From the NCBI GenBank assembly GCA_025667525.1, contig CM046878.1, positions 388,930,974 through 388,994,973 on the forward strand: a stretch of 64,000 nt of DNA, read 5' to 3'. This document shows, one piece after another, positions 24,741 to 35,893 of this stretch. Under the pieces are notes generated by a model. That model saw only the letters and a list, made by a program, of their open reading frames with translations. It did not search any database and had not been told where the DNA came from. Position 1 is the first letter of the stretch. Each line of letters begins with the position of its first letter. Made by a program: the position numbers and the translations under genes. This DNA is from Glebionis coronaria (Eukaryota > Streptophyta > Magnoliopsida > Asterales > Asteraceae).

Positions 24741-25084
24741 ATGAGTTATAGAGAACTAGGTCGTTTTTGAAAATCCTAAACTATAACTTTTGGTGTCGTA
24801 AGAAATGGTCCAAGCACACACAACTATCCTGCATGGCTCCAGTAAGATTTATTTTTGTATTCATGGCATTTGACGTATACTTTTGAGTTGAAGTATATAT
24901 GTGGGTAATTATTACGTAAGTATGGAAATTACTATATGTAGACGTTGAAATTATACGTGGAATATCCAACATCGTAATTTTTGTATTAATCATGCATGAG
25001 CATCATATTATTACATTTTGGGCATATGTACCACCTTTGCATTGCATTTGCATGCATGTATTTATAAATATTGTATAATTACTT
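24741..25084 (+). other. Element F leader
   Basis: Non-coding, starting with the block 'gagttatagagaactaggtcg' shared with A and C. It holds GTAAGA-type donor-like hexamers at 24798-24803 and near 24846. Nothing else is recognisable. Confidence 0.55.
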
Positions 25085-26161
25085 ATGTACCCTCCGAAAT
25101 TCGCTGTTATTGCAGGAATGGCCGAGGTACCGCCTAATGATAATGGAAACGATTACGTCGTAGGTCACGAAGGGGGACCGTTTCCTCCGAACCCGCCGGA
25201 CAATGATAATGGATGGATCGCTCCAGAAGAGGAAATAGGGCCGGAAAATGACATTGATGAAAGTGAGGTGGACAATTTTAGCATCAGTAGTGACGAGAGT
25301 GAGGATTCTGAGGAAGAGCCCGAGGAACTAATGGATGATGGCATTCCCGAGAATGCTGTAGGCCAGACCGAACCTGATTTGTTTCAATCTCCGAATTCGC
25401 CAAAGGGTTATGAAGTACCTCCAACCGATCGATATGAGCAGCAACCCTTTAATCGCCTGATGGACAATTGCAAGGACTATTTGAGAACAGTGCCAGGATT
25501 TGTTCGAGTAAGTAATGGGAGCGACGTAGAGTCCAGCAAATCATCCAAGTCGCAATCGATTCATGAGAATATTGCAAGGGTCTACTTTCCGAGACCAAGA
25601 CACTACTGGGATCCCGCAGGTCGTTTGAGGAGGATGGATAGGTTGATGTATGAGCGGTTTGTAGTTGAGACCAGGGTAATTAAGAGGTTTGATAAGAATG
25701 AAAGGGAACACCAAAGACTGTTAGAAAGGACTGCAAGAATTGAGTATGATGGAAATGTAAACAAAAGTGACATCAACAGTCTAAGATCGATGGTTGCGAA
25801 TTTGAGCGCTAGTCTTGACCGTGTTAGGGAAGATCAAGTGAGATTGTCAAGGATGCAGAGTTGGGAACATCGAGTGAGAGCATCATTGCCCCCAGATTGG
25901 AGATTCGTGGACGATTTGAAGATGGAGGCTAATGACTTCATGATCCAGCCACCTACCAGAGGTGCTTGTATTACTGTGGGAAGTCAGGTAGCGATTGAGT
26001 GTGGGTCTACGTCAGGGACGAAAAAGGAGACTGAATGTGGGCCGAATGACAAAGGAAAGAGAAAAATGGATGATGCGGACGAGGACGATAGCGATGAGGA
26101 ACCCGAGGAAGATGATGACGAACCGCCATCCAAAAGGCCGTGTGGATCACCACATGCCTAG
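25085..26161 (+). CDS. Accessory ORF upstream of gag (element F), function unknown
   Basis: A 358-codon open frame. A second in-frame ATG at 25118 (MAEVPPND) follows directly after an acceptor-like ATTGCAG and may be the real start. The protein has an acidic Pro/Asn-rich N-terminus with a run of Glu, Asp and Ser (about residues 50-85). A charged, probably helical middle (about 180-270) contains MDRLMYERFVVETRVIKRF and SLRSMVANL. The C-terminus has a KGKRK basic patch and a long acidic tail ending SKRPCGSPHA. I recognise no domain. A decayed homologue lies at the same place in A. The basic patch suggests nuclear targeting, but that is speculation. It is separate from gag by 356 bp and in its own frame. 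Confidence 0.75.
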   Translation: MYPPKFAVIAGMAEVPPNDNGNDYVVGHEGGPFPPNPPDNDNGWIAPEEEIGPENDIDESEVDNFSISSDESEDSEEEPEELMDDGIPENAVGQTEPDLFQSPNSPKGYEVPPTDRYEQQPFNRLMDNCKDYLRTVPGFVRVSNGSDVESSKSSKSQSIHENIARVYFPRPRHYWDPAGRLRRMDRLMYERFVVETRVIKRFDKNEREHQRLLERTARIEYDGNVNKSDINSLRSMVANLSASLDRVREDQVRLSRMQSWEHRVRASLPPDWRFVDDLKMEANDFMIQPPTRGACITVGSQVAIECGSTSGTKKETECGPNDKGKRKMDDADEDDSDEEPEEDDDEPPSKRPCGSPHA

Positions 26162-26517
26162 TTGCTTGTCTTGTATTTTATCTTTGATCATTGTAATAGA
26201 ACTGTTTTAGACTTTTGTATGATGGCATTATGACGAAAAACTTGAGGACTTAAGTTTTATGGTGAACGATTGTAGTGGCAATACTTGTCACAATTTTGGT
26301 TAATTATCAATACAATCCATGTTACCTTTCATGATCTGTGATATGTCTTAAATTTGATCTTTTGTGATGTGAATTGATGAATATTAGTAACTCTGTAGTG
26401 ATGTGTCGTTGTATGTGTATTATGTCTTGAAAAAGAAATCCATCTTAATCTTGATGTGCATACTTACATTGTTTTTCTATTTTCCCTGTCTTGCAGAAAG
26501 AGATATTCGATAACACC
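26162..26517 (+). other. Element F spacer before gag with a strong splice-acceptor-like end
   Basis: Non-coding. It ends in a pyrimidine-rich tract followed by CTTGCAG (to 26496), 21 bp before the gag ATG. This looks like a plant 3' splice site. The homologous A spacer (61162-61314) has lost the AG. Confidence 0.55.
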
Positions 26518-27741
26518 ATGCCTCCAAAGTTAACCGCCGATCGTGTAAACACAATGATTCAGGAAGCTATAGCAAATGCACTAGAAGCAGACCGAGCCGG
26601 GAGAAATCAAGACCAGGGTAGAAACGCGGGGAGACAGCAAGCCCCGAGAGTGTGTACCTATTCTAGTTTTATGAAATGCGGTCCCACGCAATTTCGTGGA
26701 ACTGGTGGAGCTCTAGAACTTAGACGATGGTTGGAAAAGGTTGAAAGTACTTTCGAAATCAGCGGTTGTTCAGAAGCGGACAAGGTTAAGTTTGCGGCTG
26801 CTACGTTTCTTGACGATGCATTAAGTTGGTGGAACATCCAAGTAGCCACTGTTGGATTGGCTGTAGCGAATGCAAGAACATGGACTGCGACAAAAGCTCT
26901 TTTGACTAAGAAGTTCTACCCGGAAGAGGAATTGGGTCAATTGGAAGATGAGTTGAGGCACCTGACCTTGAAGAACAATGATATCGCTGCTTACACCAGG
27001 AGGTTTAATGAATTAAGCCTTTTGTGTCCAGACATTTTTGCCAATGATGCCAAGAAGATGAAACAGTACATCAAAGGTTTATCTAGTAATATCAAAGGTG
27101 AGACGACTTCGTCTAAACCTGGGTCGTTTGATGAAGCGGTCCAGATGGCTCACGCATTGATGGACGTCAAGCTCCAGGACAAGAAGAACTTCATTGCTGA
27201 AGGAAACAAGAGGAAATGGGAAGCGGCACAAAGCAATCAATCCCAGGGCCAAAACCGAGGTGGAAATCGAAACAACAATGGTCAGAACCACAATCAGCAG
27301 TTTAACCAACGAAGGAATGAAGGGATGAGGGCCGTGACGAACCCCAGAGGAGTAAAAGTGAATCCCCACTGTGGTAGGTGCAACTTGTACCATGTCGGGA
27401 ATTGCCCGCCTGCATGCGGCAAATGTGGAAAAGCATGTCACAGGACGTCTGGTTGCCGAGCGGGAGGAGTAGCCACTGGGGCGAATGCTATCAGAATGAG
27501 GGGATGTTTTGGATGTGGAGAGAGAGGCCATATGCAAGTGAATTGCCCGAAGGCAGGAAACAAGCGGGGAGGTAACAATGCTGCTGCCGTGTATCAAGTA
27601 GGGACGGCTGATAAACCACAGGGTCCTAACGTGGTTACCGGTACGTTTTTGCTAGACGCTTGTTATGCTAGTATTTTGTTTGATTCTGGCTCCGACAAGA
27701 GTTTTGTAGATGTTAAATTTAGTCGTCATATCGATAGATAA
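26518..27741 (+). CDS. gag: Gag and N-terminal protease of element F, ending at a premature stop
   Basis: Start chosen at MPPKLTADRV (26518); the open frame extends upstream only to a non-ATG codon. The retrotransposon Gag domain spans about residues 55-200 (FRGTGGALELRRWLEKVE, WWNIQVATVG, LKNNDIAAYTRRFNELS). A basic Gln/Asn-rich linker and Cys/His clusters follow, ending in a CCHC knuckle CFGCGERGHMQVNC. The protease begins at LFDSGSDKSFVDV, where DSG is the active site. The frame stops at TAA 27739-27741, but protease and pol continue in the same frame immediately after, so this is a nonsense mutation and not a natural end. The homologous A codon is GAA, consistent with one G-to-T change. 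Confidence 0.92.
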   Translation: MPPKLTADRVNTMIQEAIANALEADRAGRNQDQGRNAGRQQAPRVCTYSSFMKCGPTQFRGTGGALELRRWLEKVESTFEISGCSEADKVKFAAATFLDDALSWWNIQVATVGLAVANARTWTATKALLTKKFYPEEELGQLEDELRHLTLKNNDIAAYTRRFNELSLLCPDIFANDAKKMKQYIKGLSSNIKGETTSSKPGSFDEAVQMAHALMDVKLQDKKNFIAEGNKRKWEAAQSNQSQGQNRGGNRNNNGQNHNQQFNQRRNEGMRAVTNPRGVKVNPHCGRCNLYHVGNCPPACGKCGKACHRTSGCRAGGVATGANAIRMRGCFGCGERGHMQVNCPKAGNKRGGNNAAAVYQVGTADKPQGPNVVTGTFLLDACYASILFDSGSDKSFVDVKFSRHIDR

Positions 27742-30700
27742 CCGGTGTTGTTAGCGACTAGTTATAACGTTGAGTTAGCCGATGGAAAAATTGTTAGTAC
27801 GAATTCTATACTGAAAGGGTGTACCTTGAAGTTAGGAAATTACGCTTTTAAAATCGACTTGATGCCTATAGAGCTAGGATCGTTTGACGTGATTGTGGGA
27901 ATGGATTGGCTAATGGCGCACAGTGCTATGATCGTCTGTGGCGAGAGATTAGTTCAGATTCCGTTGAGGAATAAAGTCTTGACGGTGAAGGGAGACGAAT
28001 GCACTTCTCGTTTGAAAGTGATTTCCTGTTTGAAAATGATGAAGTATGTAGAGAACGGATGCGATGTGTTTTTGGCACAAGTTTCGAGTGATGGTGATTT
28101 AGAGGCGAGGATTGAAGAGGTACCTATCATCTGCGAATATCCGGAAGTTTTTCCAGATGAGTTGCCGGGTTTACCACCCACCCGTGAGGTCGAGTTTCGA
28201 ATTGATTTGGTGCCAGGAGCTGCGCCGGTTGAGCGTGCACCTTATCGCTTAGCACCATCCGAGTTAAAGGAGTTATCAGATCAACTGAAGGAATTGATGG
28301 ACAAGGGATTTATTAGGCCGAGCTCATCACCTTGGGGAGCGCCAGTGTTGTTTGTGAAGAAGAAAGATGGTTCATTTCGGATGTGTATTGACTATAGGGA
28401 ACTCAACAAGCTGACGGTTAAGAATCGGTACCCATTGCCGAGGATTGACGATTTGTTTGATCAATTGCAAGGTTCCAGTGTATACTCAAAGATCGATTTA
28501 AGATCAGGGTATCATCAACTGCGTGTAAGAGAGGAGGATATTCCTGTAACTGCCTTTCGTACGCGGTATGGACACTTTGAATTTCGAGTGATGCCGTTTG
28601 GGTTGACAAACGCGCCTGCTGTATTCATGGACCTTATGAATCGCGTGTGCAAGCCGTATCTAGATAAGTTTGTTATTGTTTTCATCGATGATATACTTAT
28701 TTACTCTAAGAGTAAGGAGGAGCACGAGAAGCACCTGAGGAAGATTTTGGAGTTGTTAAAGAAGGAGAAGCTGTATGCGAAATTCTCGAAGTGTGAGTTT
28801 TGGTTAGAATCCGTGCAATTCCTAGGTCACGTGATTGATAGCAAGGGAGTTCGCGTGGATCCTGCCAAGGTCAAAGCGATCAGGGAATGGTCGGCACCGA
28901 CAACGCCGACTGAAGTTCGACAATTCCTTGGTTTAGCTGGGTATTATCGAAGGTTCATTGAAGGATTTTCGTTGATTGCAAAACCATTGACAAGGCTTAC
29001 CGAAAAGAATAGGGTGTATGAATGGGGAAATGAGGAAGAACTCGCTTTCAAAACGCTCAAGGACAAGTTATGTTCCGCACCGATATTGTCATTGCCTGAA
29101 GGAACCGAAGACTTTGTAGTGTATTGTGATGCATCTCGTAAGGGTTATGGAGCGGTATTGATGCAACGTGAAAAGGTGATAGCTTACGCATCGAGGCAAC
29201 TGAGGAAGAATGAGGAGAACTACACGACGCACGATTTGGAATTAGGAGCTGTAGTTTTTGCGTTGAAGTTGTGGAGACACTATTTGTATGGGACGAAGTG
29301 TGTTGTATTCACTGACCACAAGAGTTTGCAACACATTTTAGATCAAAAGGAGTTGAATATGCGACAGAGACGATGGGTTGAACTACTGAGTGATTACGAC
29401 TGCGAAATTCGCTACCACCCTGGCAAGGCGAATGTTGTAGCGGATGCACTAAGTAGGAAGGAACGGGAGAAACCTTTGAGAGTCAGAGCTTTGGTGATGA
29501 CTGAGAGCGTTGACTTAACCGAAACTATACTGAAGGCTCAAGAGAGGGGACTAATGAAAGGGAATGTTGAAGCTGAGAACTTGGGACGAATGTTGAAACC
29601 TGTTTTCGTGATTAGGTCAGACGGACTGAGATATTTTGAAAATCGGATTTGGTTACCATTGTGTTCATCTGAGGAAGGAAAGCCTGGAGTTCGAGAATTG
29701 GTTATGAACGAGTCTCATAAGTCGAAGTATTCGATATATCCTGGATCGGATAAAATGTATCACGACCTGAAGAAAGTTTATTGGTGGCCGAATATGAAGG
29801 CGGATATTGCTCGTTACGTTAGTAAGTATTTGACTTGCGCGAAGGTTCAAGCAGAACATAAGAAACCATCTGGATTGTTGGTACAACCAGAGATCCCGGA
29901 ATGGAAATGGGAGAAAATCGCTATGGATTTCGTGACGGGTTTACCTAGAACTCCTAGTGGATGTGATATGATATGGGTAATAGTGGATAGATTAACGAAA
30001 TCTGCTCATTTCTTACCTATGAAGAAGACGGACAACATGGAAAAGCTAGCCAGTGTGTACGTGAAAGAGATCGTCTGCAGACATGGAGTGCCGTTATCGA
30101 TCATTTCGGATCGCGATAGTAGATTTACTTCGGAATTTTGGAAATCGCTTCAACGTGCGATGGGCACTGAATTGAGTTTAAGTACGGCTTATCACCCGGA
30201 AACTGACGGCCAGAGTGAACGAACTATTCAGACGATGGAGGACATGCTCCGAGCATGCGTGATTGATTTTGGAGGAAGTTGGGAACGCCACTTGCCTCTA
30301 GTGGAGTTTTCGTATAATAATAGTTATCATGCGAGTATCAAGGCAGCACCGTTCGAAGCATTGTATGGAAGGAAGTGTAGATCGCCTGTGTGTTGGAGTG
30401 AAGTAGGAGAAAGTCAATTGACTGGACCCGAAATGGTTTTAGAAACGACAGAGAAGATTGTTCTAATCAAGAACCGACTACTTGCTGCGAGAAGCCGACA
30501 GAAGCGTTATGCCGATAACAGAAGGAAACCGTTGGAGTTTGAAGTCGGAGATATGGTTATGCTCAAGGTATCACCGTGGAAGGGTGTAATTCGTTTTGGG
30601 AAGAAAGGAAAGTTGAGTCCGAGGTATATTGGACCATTTAAGATCGTTGAACGAATTGGACCAGTAGCGTACAAGTTAGAATTGCCGAGCGAGCTTAGCG

Positions 30701-30975
30701 CTATTCACGACACGTTTCACGTATCGAACCTGAAGAAGAGTTTGGCGGATAAGGAATTGGTGATTCCTTTGGACGAGATTCGACTGGACGACAAAATGCA
30801 TTTTGTGGAAGAACCTGTGGAAATTATGGACCGAGAGGTCAAGAGGCTGAAGCGTAGTAGAATTCCTATTGTGAAGGTTCGATGGAATTCTAAGCGTGGA
30901 CCGGAATACACTTGGGAACGTGAGGACTTTTTCAAGGAAAGGTATCCTCATCTGTTCCAGCAGAACGAAATGTGA
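27742..30975 (+). CDS. pol: Pol of element F: protease end, RT, RNase H, integrase, chromodomain
   Basis: Open for about 1077 codons in the same frame as gag. In order: protease C-terminus ([10 protein letters not shown]), RT with [13 protein letters not shown], the FIDDILIYS catalytic box (about residue 313) and [11 protein letters not shown]; RNase H with [10 protein letters not shown] (about 460) and TDHKSLQ; integrase with [16 protein letters not shown] and GQSERTIQ supplying the three acidic residues; a GPF/Y module ([13 protein letters not shown]); and a C-terminal chromodomain (about 1020-1072, with YTWEREDFF). Oddities: in the integrase HHCC finger the second His position is Tyr (SIYPG) and the first Cys is Tyr (KYLTC), whereas B keeps both (SIHPG, KCLTC). 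Those losses plus the upstream stop make this copy doubtfully autonomous. Confidence 0.94.
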   Translation, partial: PVLLATSYNVELADGKIVSTNSILKGCTLKLGNYAFKIDLMPIELGSFDVIVGMDWLMAHSAMIVCGERLVQIPLRNKVLTVKGDECTSRLKVISCLKMMKYVENGCDVFLAQVSSDGDLEARIEEVPIICEYPEVFPDELPGLPPTREVEFRIDLVPGAAPVERAPYRLAPSELKELSDQLKELMDKGFIRPSSSPWGAPVLFVKKKDGSFRMCIDYRELNKLTVKNRYPLPRIDDLFDQLQGSSVYSKIDLRSGYHQLRVREEDIPVTAFRTRYGHFEFRVMPFGLTNAPAVFMDLMNRVCKPYLDKFVIVFIDDILIYSKSKEEHEKHLRKILELLKKEKLYAKFSKCEFWLESVQFLGHVIDSKGVRVDPAKVKAIREWSAPTTPTEVRQFLGLAGYYRRFIEGFSLIAKPLTRLTEKNRVYEWGNEEELAFKTLKDKLCSAPILSLPEGTEDFVVYCDASRKGYGAVLMQREKVIAYASRQLRKNEENYTTHDLELGAVVFALKLWRHYLYGTKCVVFTDHKSLQHILDQKELNMRQRRWVELLSDYDCEIRYHPGKANVVADALSRKEREKPLRVRALVMTESVDLTETILKAQERGLMKGNVEAENLGRMLKPVFVIRSDGLRYFENRIWLPLCSSEEGKPGVRELVMNESHKSKYSIYPGSDKMYHDLKKVYWWPNMKADIARYVSKYLTCAKVQAEHKKPSGLLVQPEIPEWKWEKIAMDFVTGLPRTPSGCDMIWVIVDRLTKSAHFLPMKKTDNMEKLASVYVKEIVCRHGVPLSIISDRDSRFTSEFWKSLQRAMGTELSLSTAYHPETDGQSERTIQTMEDMLRACVIDFGGSWERHLPLVEFSYNNSYHASIKAAPFEALYGRKCRSPVCWSEVGESQLTGPEMVLETTEKIVLIKNRLLAARSRQKRYADNRRKPLEFEVGDMVMLKVSPWKGVIRFGKKGKLSPRYIGPFKIVERIGPVAYKLELPSELSAIHDTFHVSNLKKSLADKELVIPLDEIRLDDKMHFVEEPVEIMDREVKRLKRSRIPIVKVRWNSKRGPEYTWEREDFFKERYPHLFQQNEM

Positions 30976-31013
30976 GTATAAGAAGAGGCGAGCGCCGGGA
31001 CGTCGCTCTCTTT

Positions 31014-31026
31014 AAGGAGGGGTGGA
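31014..31026 (+). other. Polypurine tract of element F
   Basis: AAGGAGGGGTGGA directly precedes the 3' LTR start TGTGACACC. The upstream GCGCCGGGACGTCGCTC block is conserved in C. Confidence 0.88.
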
Positions 31027-33804
31027 TGTGACACCCTAGAACCGAGGTCATTAACGTTACCTAAATTACGCTAATTTTTGAAATTTTTAATAAATTTTAA
31101 TTTCTATATATATAAGTATATTGGTTAAAGCCGATGTTCGAGGTTATAATTTTTACGATTGACGATTCAAGAAGGACGATGACGAATACGATCCCGATGG
31201 ATGCCCTTTCTATAATTATTGACGATTTATCGATAATGTAATTTTTCGAGAATTTTACTTACGGTTCGTGTTAAGTTGAGTCGGGTGAGTTTTATAGCTT
31301 TCCGAGTACATTTAAAGTATCCCAAAAGTATTTTGGAGTGTTCGGGATGATTTCCGACTCCCGTAAAATTTTCTAAATTGACTAGTGAGTCGATCCCGCA
31401 AAGTTTTAGTGTCATTTTTGTTTAAGGCCAAAAGAAATCCAAAAATACCACTTTGGCCCCTCCCATCTCACAAAATGTGACAAACACAAACACACACAAC
31501 ACTTAACAAAAAAAAAATCAAACAACTCTCTCCCTCTCTCTCTAGGCCGACGGCCAAACCCCCACACCACCACCATCCACCATTTTTTTTTTGAGTTTTG
31601 ACAAAATCTAACCTTAGACCACCTTCTAAAATCCATTGGTGAGTGTTAATCCATGGTTATTTCAAACATGCATTAACAAAATTTTTCCAAAAATTTTCAA
31701 GATCATTCAAACTCGTTTTTGAGGTTAATTGGATTAATGCATGTTAAATTCATGTAAAATGAGAGTATAATCACTAATCAAACCCACCAAAATTGATTTG
31801 GTTGTGGTGATTTGGTCACCCAAACCCCACGGCAAAAGGGGGTGTTTGGGGAGCCATGGTGATTGATGATTTTGAGCATTGGTTTTGTGTTTAGCCATGT
31901 GTTTATTGATGTGTTAGATGGGTACAAGTGTTTGCATGTTTGTTTTTAGATTTTTAGATTATAAGTTTGATGATCAATAGGGGTTAGGGACTGAAATTAG
32001 TGTTTGTTTATGATTGGGAATGCTTAGGATGAAGCCTAGTAATGATTAATAGGTTTGGAATCGAGCTTAAGTGTGATTTTGGTACGGTTAAATTTAGGCA
32101 GAAAGTTTAAGACCTTTTCATAAAAATAATTTTTCCTACAGGTCTAGATAGCTAAATGTAGTCATAGAGGGTCTTCTTAGCTTTAATTTGGTATAAGGTA
32201 GAGCTCGTGACTCTAAACGAGCTAAAAGTTATGAGGTTTTAAAGATCATGTACCGGGAGACGAGAACTTTCATAATCCGAATTTATGTATAGTTTTAGTC
32301 AAATCCCGAGGACCACTAGTATGAATTGGTAAAAGGTCAAGGGTCAAATTTTGGTCACAAACCTGTGTAATTGAGTCTATAAGTGGACTTAGGAGTCAAA
32401 GAAGTCAAAGGTGCATTTCAAATAGGTCAAAGAGGTCCAAGTTGGTCGAAGTACAATTTCAGCCCGGAAAATGTAGTTTTGGAAAAGCGTTGAGTAACGG
32501 GTCGTAGAAGTAAAAACTTTTATTGGGATTAAAAATGTGTTATCTACAGGTCTTATAGTACTTTTGAGAATTTTGTCAAATTTTATAGGAATGGTTAAAT
32601 ATAGTAAAACAGCCCGTACTTTCGGTAAGTACCGGCGAAAATGAGTAAAAATGGATAACGTAAATAATAAGAACGAATGGTGTAAAATGAGTGATGCTTG
32701 TTGTTTTGTTTTGGCGTGAGTTATAATTGTCCTAAGTGACTAGTATCTATGTATTTTATACAGTACCGTAAGGTATTTAAAATGAGATTACTCATTACGC
32801 GTTATTTGTTGATAGGTGTTGATTTACCCGGGCATCCGTATCGTCGTCAGTGATCATCTCTCGAACTACCGACTACTTAATATATAAGGTGTGAATTTAT
32901 AGCCTCGCTTACTATTATTTCAAACTGTTTTACCCGCGAGGGAAATGCATGCTAGTTTTTAAAATGAACGTATGTCATGAATGATTGTTAGACCCGAATG
33001 TTGCCTTAGAAATTGTGTTGAGTACCTAGTTGCAAAAGACCCTAATTTCATGAACTATTAACTATTGTCTTGCCCTTGCGAAGGGGGAAATAGCCGCTTA
33101 TACAAAGTGATAGTACTATGGGGTTGACTACCCTATCCGAGACGAGGGCTAGTACGTTGATACCCCCTGCGGACGGATAATTTGTGATAAGAGAAAAGGT
33201 ATAATTGCAACTGATGCCTTATTAGGGGCCATGGTTTCATCTGAGTCACGCCGGTAATTATTACGCGGGTGATTGAGTTAACGGTTTAGTGTCATGAGCT
33301 TAAACACAATTGTCAGTATCCTGAATATAGATTGTTTGATCGACAAGTCTATGAATGATCACGAATGGTTTTTATTTCATATACGTTCAAAATGAGTTGT
33401 AAAACCTATGAATTCCACTCAACGTTTTCGTTGACCAAATTTTGGCATGTGTTTCAGGTAACCGCTGAAGTGTAGCATGGAGCGTGCATGGGATGGATGT
33501 TGTGTGTATGGCTTGGACTCTGCTTGTTTTTCCTCCCTTTCCTACTTAAACATTTTTAATTTTAATGTTATGTTGTTGTGAAACTGAAATTCTTGGGTCG
33601 AGATTCATGGGGACCGAAAACGCTAAACTCTGTTGTACCAAGTGGGGTTGGAAAAACCGTGAACATGTATCTTTTAACAATTTTTAATTCAAGTTTTAAG
33701 TTGACGTCTTTTAGAGTCGTTTGATATATCTTGTGTGCAATGATAACTGTGTAGCACCCAATGTTGTAGTTCCGCTGCGCATAGCATTTTGTGGGGGTGT
33801 TACA
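31027..33804 (+). repeat. 3' LTR of element F
   Basis: About 99.5% identical to 21944-24723 by eye. It ends TGGGGGTGTTACA at 33804, followed by CGAGG and the resumed E gag. Confidence 0.94.
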
Positions 33805-33809
33805 CGAGG

Positions 33810-35893
33810 AATTTGAGAAAGCAGATGGTTTTCCTAACATAGAGGATCTATTCACTTTAGAGGCATTGGGTTGTCTAACAACAGGTTTCTTAACACTAGG
33901 TTCCACAACTTTCCCACCCATCTTAGCAACGAGTTTCTTCAACTCTGCTATTGCTATGTCTTTTTCTTGTAACTGAGCTTTCAAATCCAAAATATCAAGA
34001 CTTTTTTCATTTAGTAATCGACATGACTCAGATAATTTTACTTCCAAAGGTGTATCATTTGAAAAACTGCCAACTTTCTTTTGCAAAGCAAGTTTAAGTG
34101 AGTGACAATGTTTTTGAAGATAATCATATCTATATTGAAGTAACAAAAACTCTTCTTGGTCAACTTTATTTAAAAGCTCAGTTTTAAGACGTTCACATTC
34201 TTTAACTCGATCAAGATATTTGCATGCAACATCATAATATTCATCAATATCAGCACAAGATGTAACATAAACACATATAATATCTTTTCAGAGACATTCA
34301 TGTAAGAGTAGATCATATGCTGTAGAAAACTCGTCTCTTTCAGGTTGATGGCCGTTCACTTCTTATTCAAGAGATTCCACATATTTCAAATCATCAAACA
34401 TTTCTTGCTTAATTAATGTTTTAAATTCTAAAATATGTTTTTGCGTTCTTTCCGCAAGCGGAATCAAAATACTTTTCACAAGCACAGTTATATCGTGAGG
34501 ACCTTCTTTGTCTCCTTTCGAAAGTTCACGTTTTTTCCAGTCATCGTCAACAACCTTTTTGAAATTTCCAATGTTACTCTTGAGAATACTAAGTGCTTAC
34601 TTACTCTTGCTTACAGAAGCTTTATATGGAAAGTACTCAATAAATTTTGAAACATTAGTTTTCTTAGTGGCAAAAGCTTGTCTCCATTTAATTCTTATTT
34701 TTTCACATTCGAAAAATATTTGCTCACGAGTTTTTTGTGTTTGTGGTTTGAAAAGACCATAAAGACTGTTTTCATAAGCATAATTATATGGTTTAACAGA
34801 TTCTTTAATAACTTTCGGTCTACTCTCTTCTTCCAAATCGTTTGTCTCTTCACTATCGGGCCTAACAACAAGACAATCAAGATCGGTCCATTGGGACTCA
34901 TCAAGATATAAGTGCTGATTCTCAGATTGAGTTTGCTCAAGGTTCTTAGGATTTGCAAAACTAGGTCTATCCTTGAAAAACGAACGAGGTGCCAATATTC
35001 TCATGGTTTGAATTGATTGATTAGTTTTGTAAACAATTTTCTTGTAAAAATCAATTTGAGTTTCAAGTTCCATCATTTTGTCGATGTCATTCGCTTGTTT
35101 AGTTTTGAAATCCTTTTCCATCTTTTCAACCACAACTTTCTTTTCATTAACAAGTTTAGTTTTATCCTCTTGAAGAAAACCATTTACTTGAGTTAGCTCA
35201 TTGACTTTAGTGGTTGCAAGATACGTTTTGTGACGTTCAGTACTCAAAGAGGTGTTATAATTACGTTTCTCTTGTTCTAGAAGCATAAGAGTTTCTATAT
35301 ATTTTTGTTGAAGAAGTTGAGGTCTATAGCTATCAATGGTCTCACTAGATTTAATTAGAGCAGCTTTGCATTCTTCAAAATTTTGAGTGAGCGTAGCGTT
35401 TGCCTTCTTTAATTGCCTTTGACTTTTTCTAGTTTCTTTGACATCTTTTTGTAAAGAAGCAATTAAGTTAGCAAGCGCAATACTCTCCTCGTCATCATCA
35501 TACTCATTTGCATGTTGATCATCCTCAGACTCATTATTGCACATGTCTGATGAATCGGGTGTGGTATTGCTATCAACCATTTCCATCATACATGTGTCAT
35601 TAATGGCTTTGGGTAGCTCAGAATGCTCATTAACATTACCAAACACATTATATTCCTCTTCAGTGTGTACCTTATCGATTGGCTCAGTATCAAAGATAGG
35701 ACCATTTTCATCTTCAGTGACGTTGAGAACTTCTTCAACCTTTTCCATGTACGAGTAATGTGCTTCAATTTCCTGGTCGGAGGCTTCATCATTAGTATCA
35801 TCAAGCATTGCTCTTTCCTCAGCCGACAGTTTAACCCCAGCTTCCATCTTCTTGCATAGCAGCATCTTTTCCTTATGATAGCAAGAGTCCCTA
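33810..35893 (-). pseudogene. gag: Copia gag, central coiled-coil part (element E)
   Basis: Frames 35893-34597 (about 430 aa) and 34146-33810, with a degraded join near 34200-34590. The first runs on from the zinc knuckle at 58340 across insertion B: YHKEKMLLCKKMEAGVKLS, then an acidic stretch, then a long heptad-like helical region rich in Glu, Lys, Gln and Leu (about residues 150-290 of that frame). The second contains DLKAQLQEKDIAIAELKKL and basic KKPVVRQPNASK. Such a long coiled-coil extension after the zinc knuckle marks a long-Gag Copia lineage. The continuation is at 21943 beyond F. Confidence 0.85.

Larger units (their letters stand above)
21944..33804 (+). mobile_element. Element F: nearly intact Ty3/Gypsy chromovirus, 11.86 kb
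   Basis: LTRs of 2780 bp (21944-24723) and 2778 bp (31027-33804) are about 99.5% identical. The internal region has a tRNA-Met-type primer binding site, an accessory ORF (25085-26161), gag-protease-RT-RNase H-integrase-chromodomain in one frame (26518-30975, one internal stop) and a polypurine tract. Flanks are CGAGA (21939-21943) and CGAGG (33805-33809), a TSD with one mismatch. It sits in the gag tail of E in opposite orientation. The long LTRs and C-terminal chromodomain fit a Tekay/Del-like chromovirus (inference). Confidence 0.93.

Noticed and set aside
27079..27597. 172-codon minus-strand ORF
   Set aside because: It is the antisense shadow of F gag and shows no independent features.
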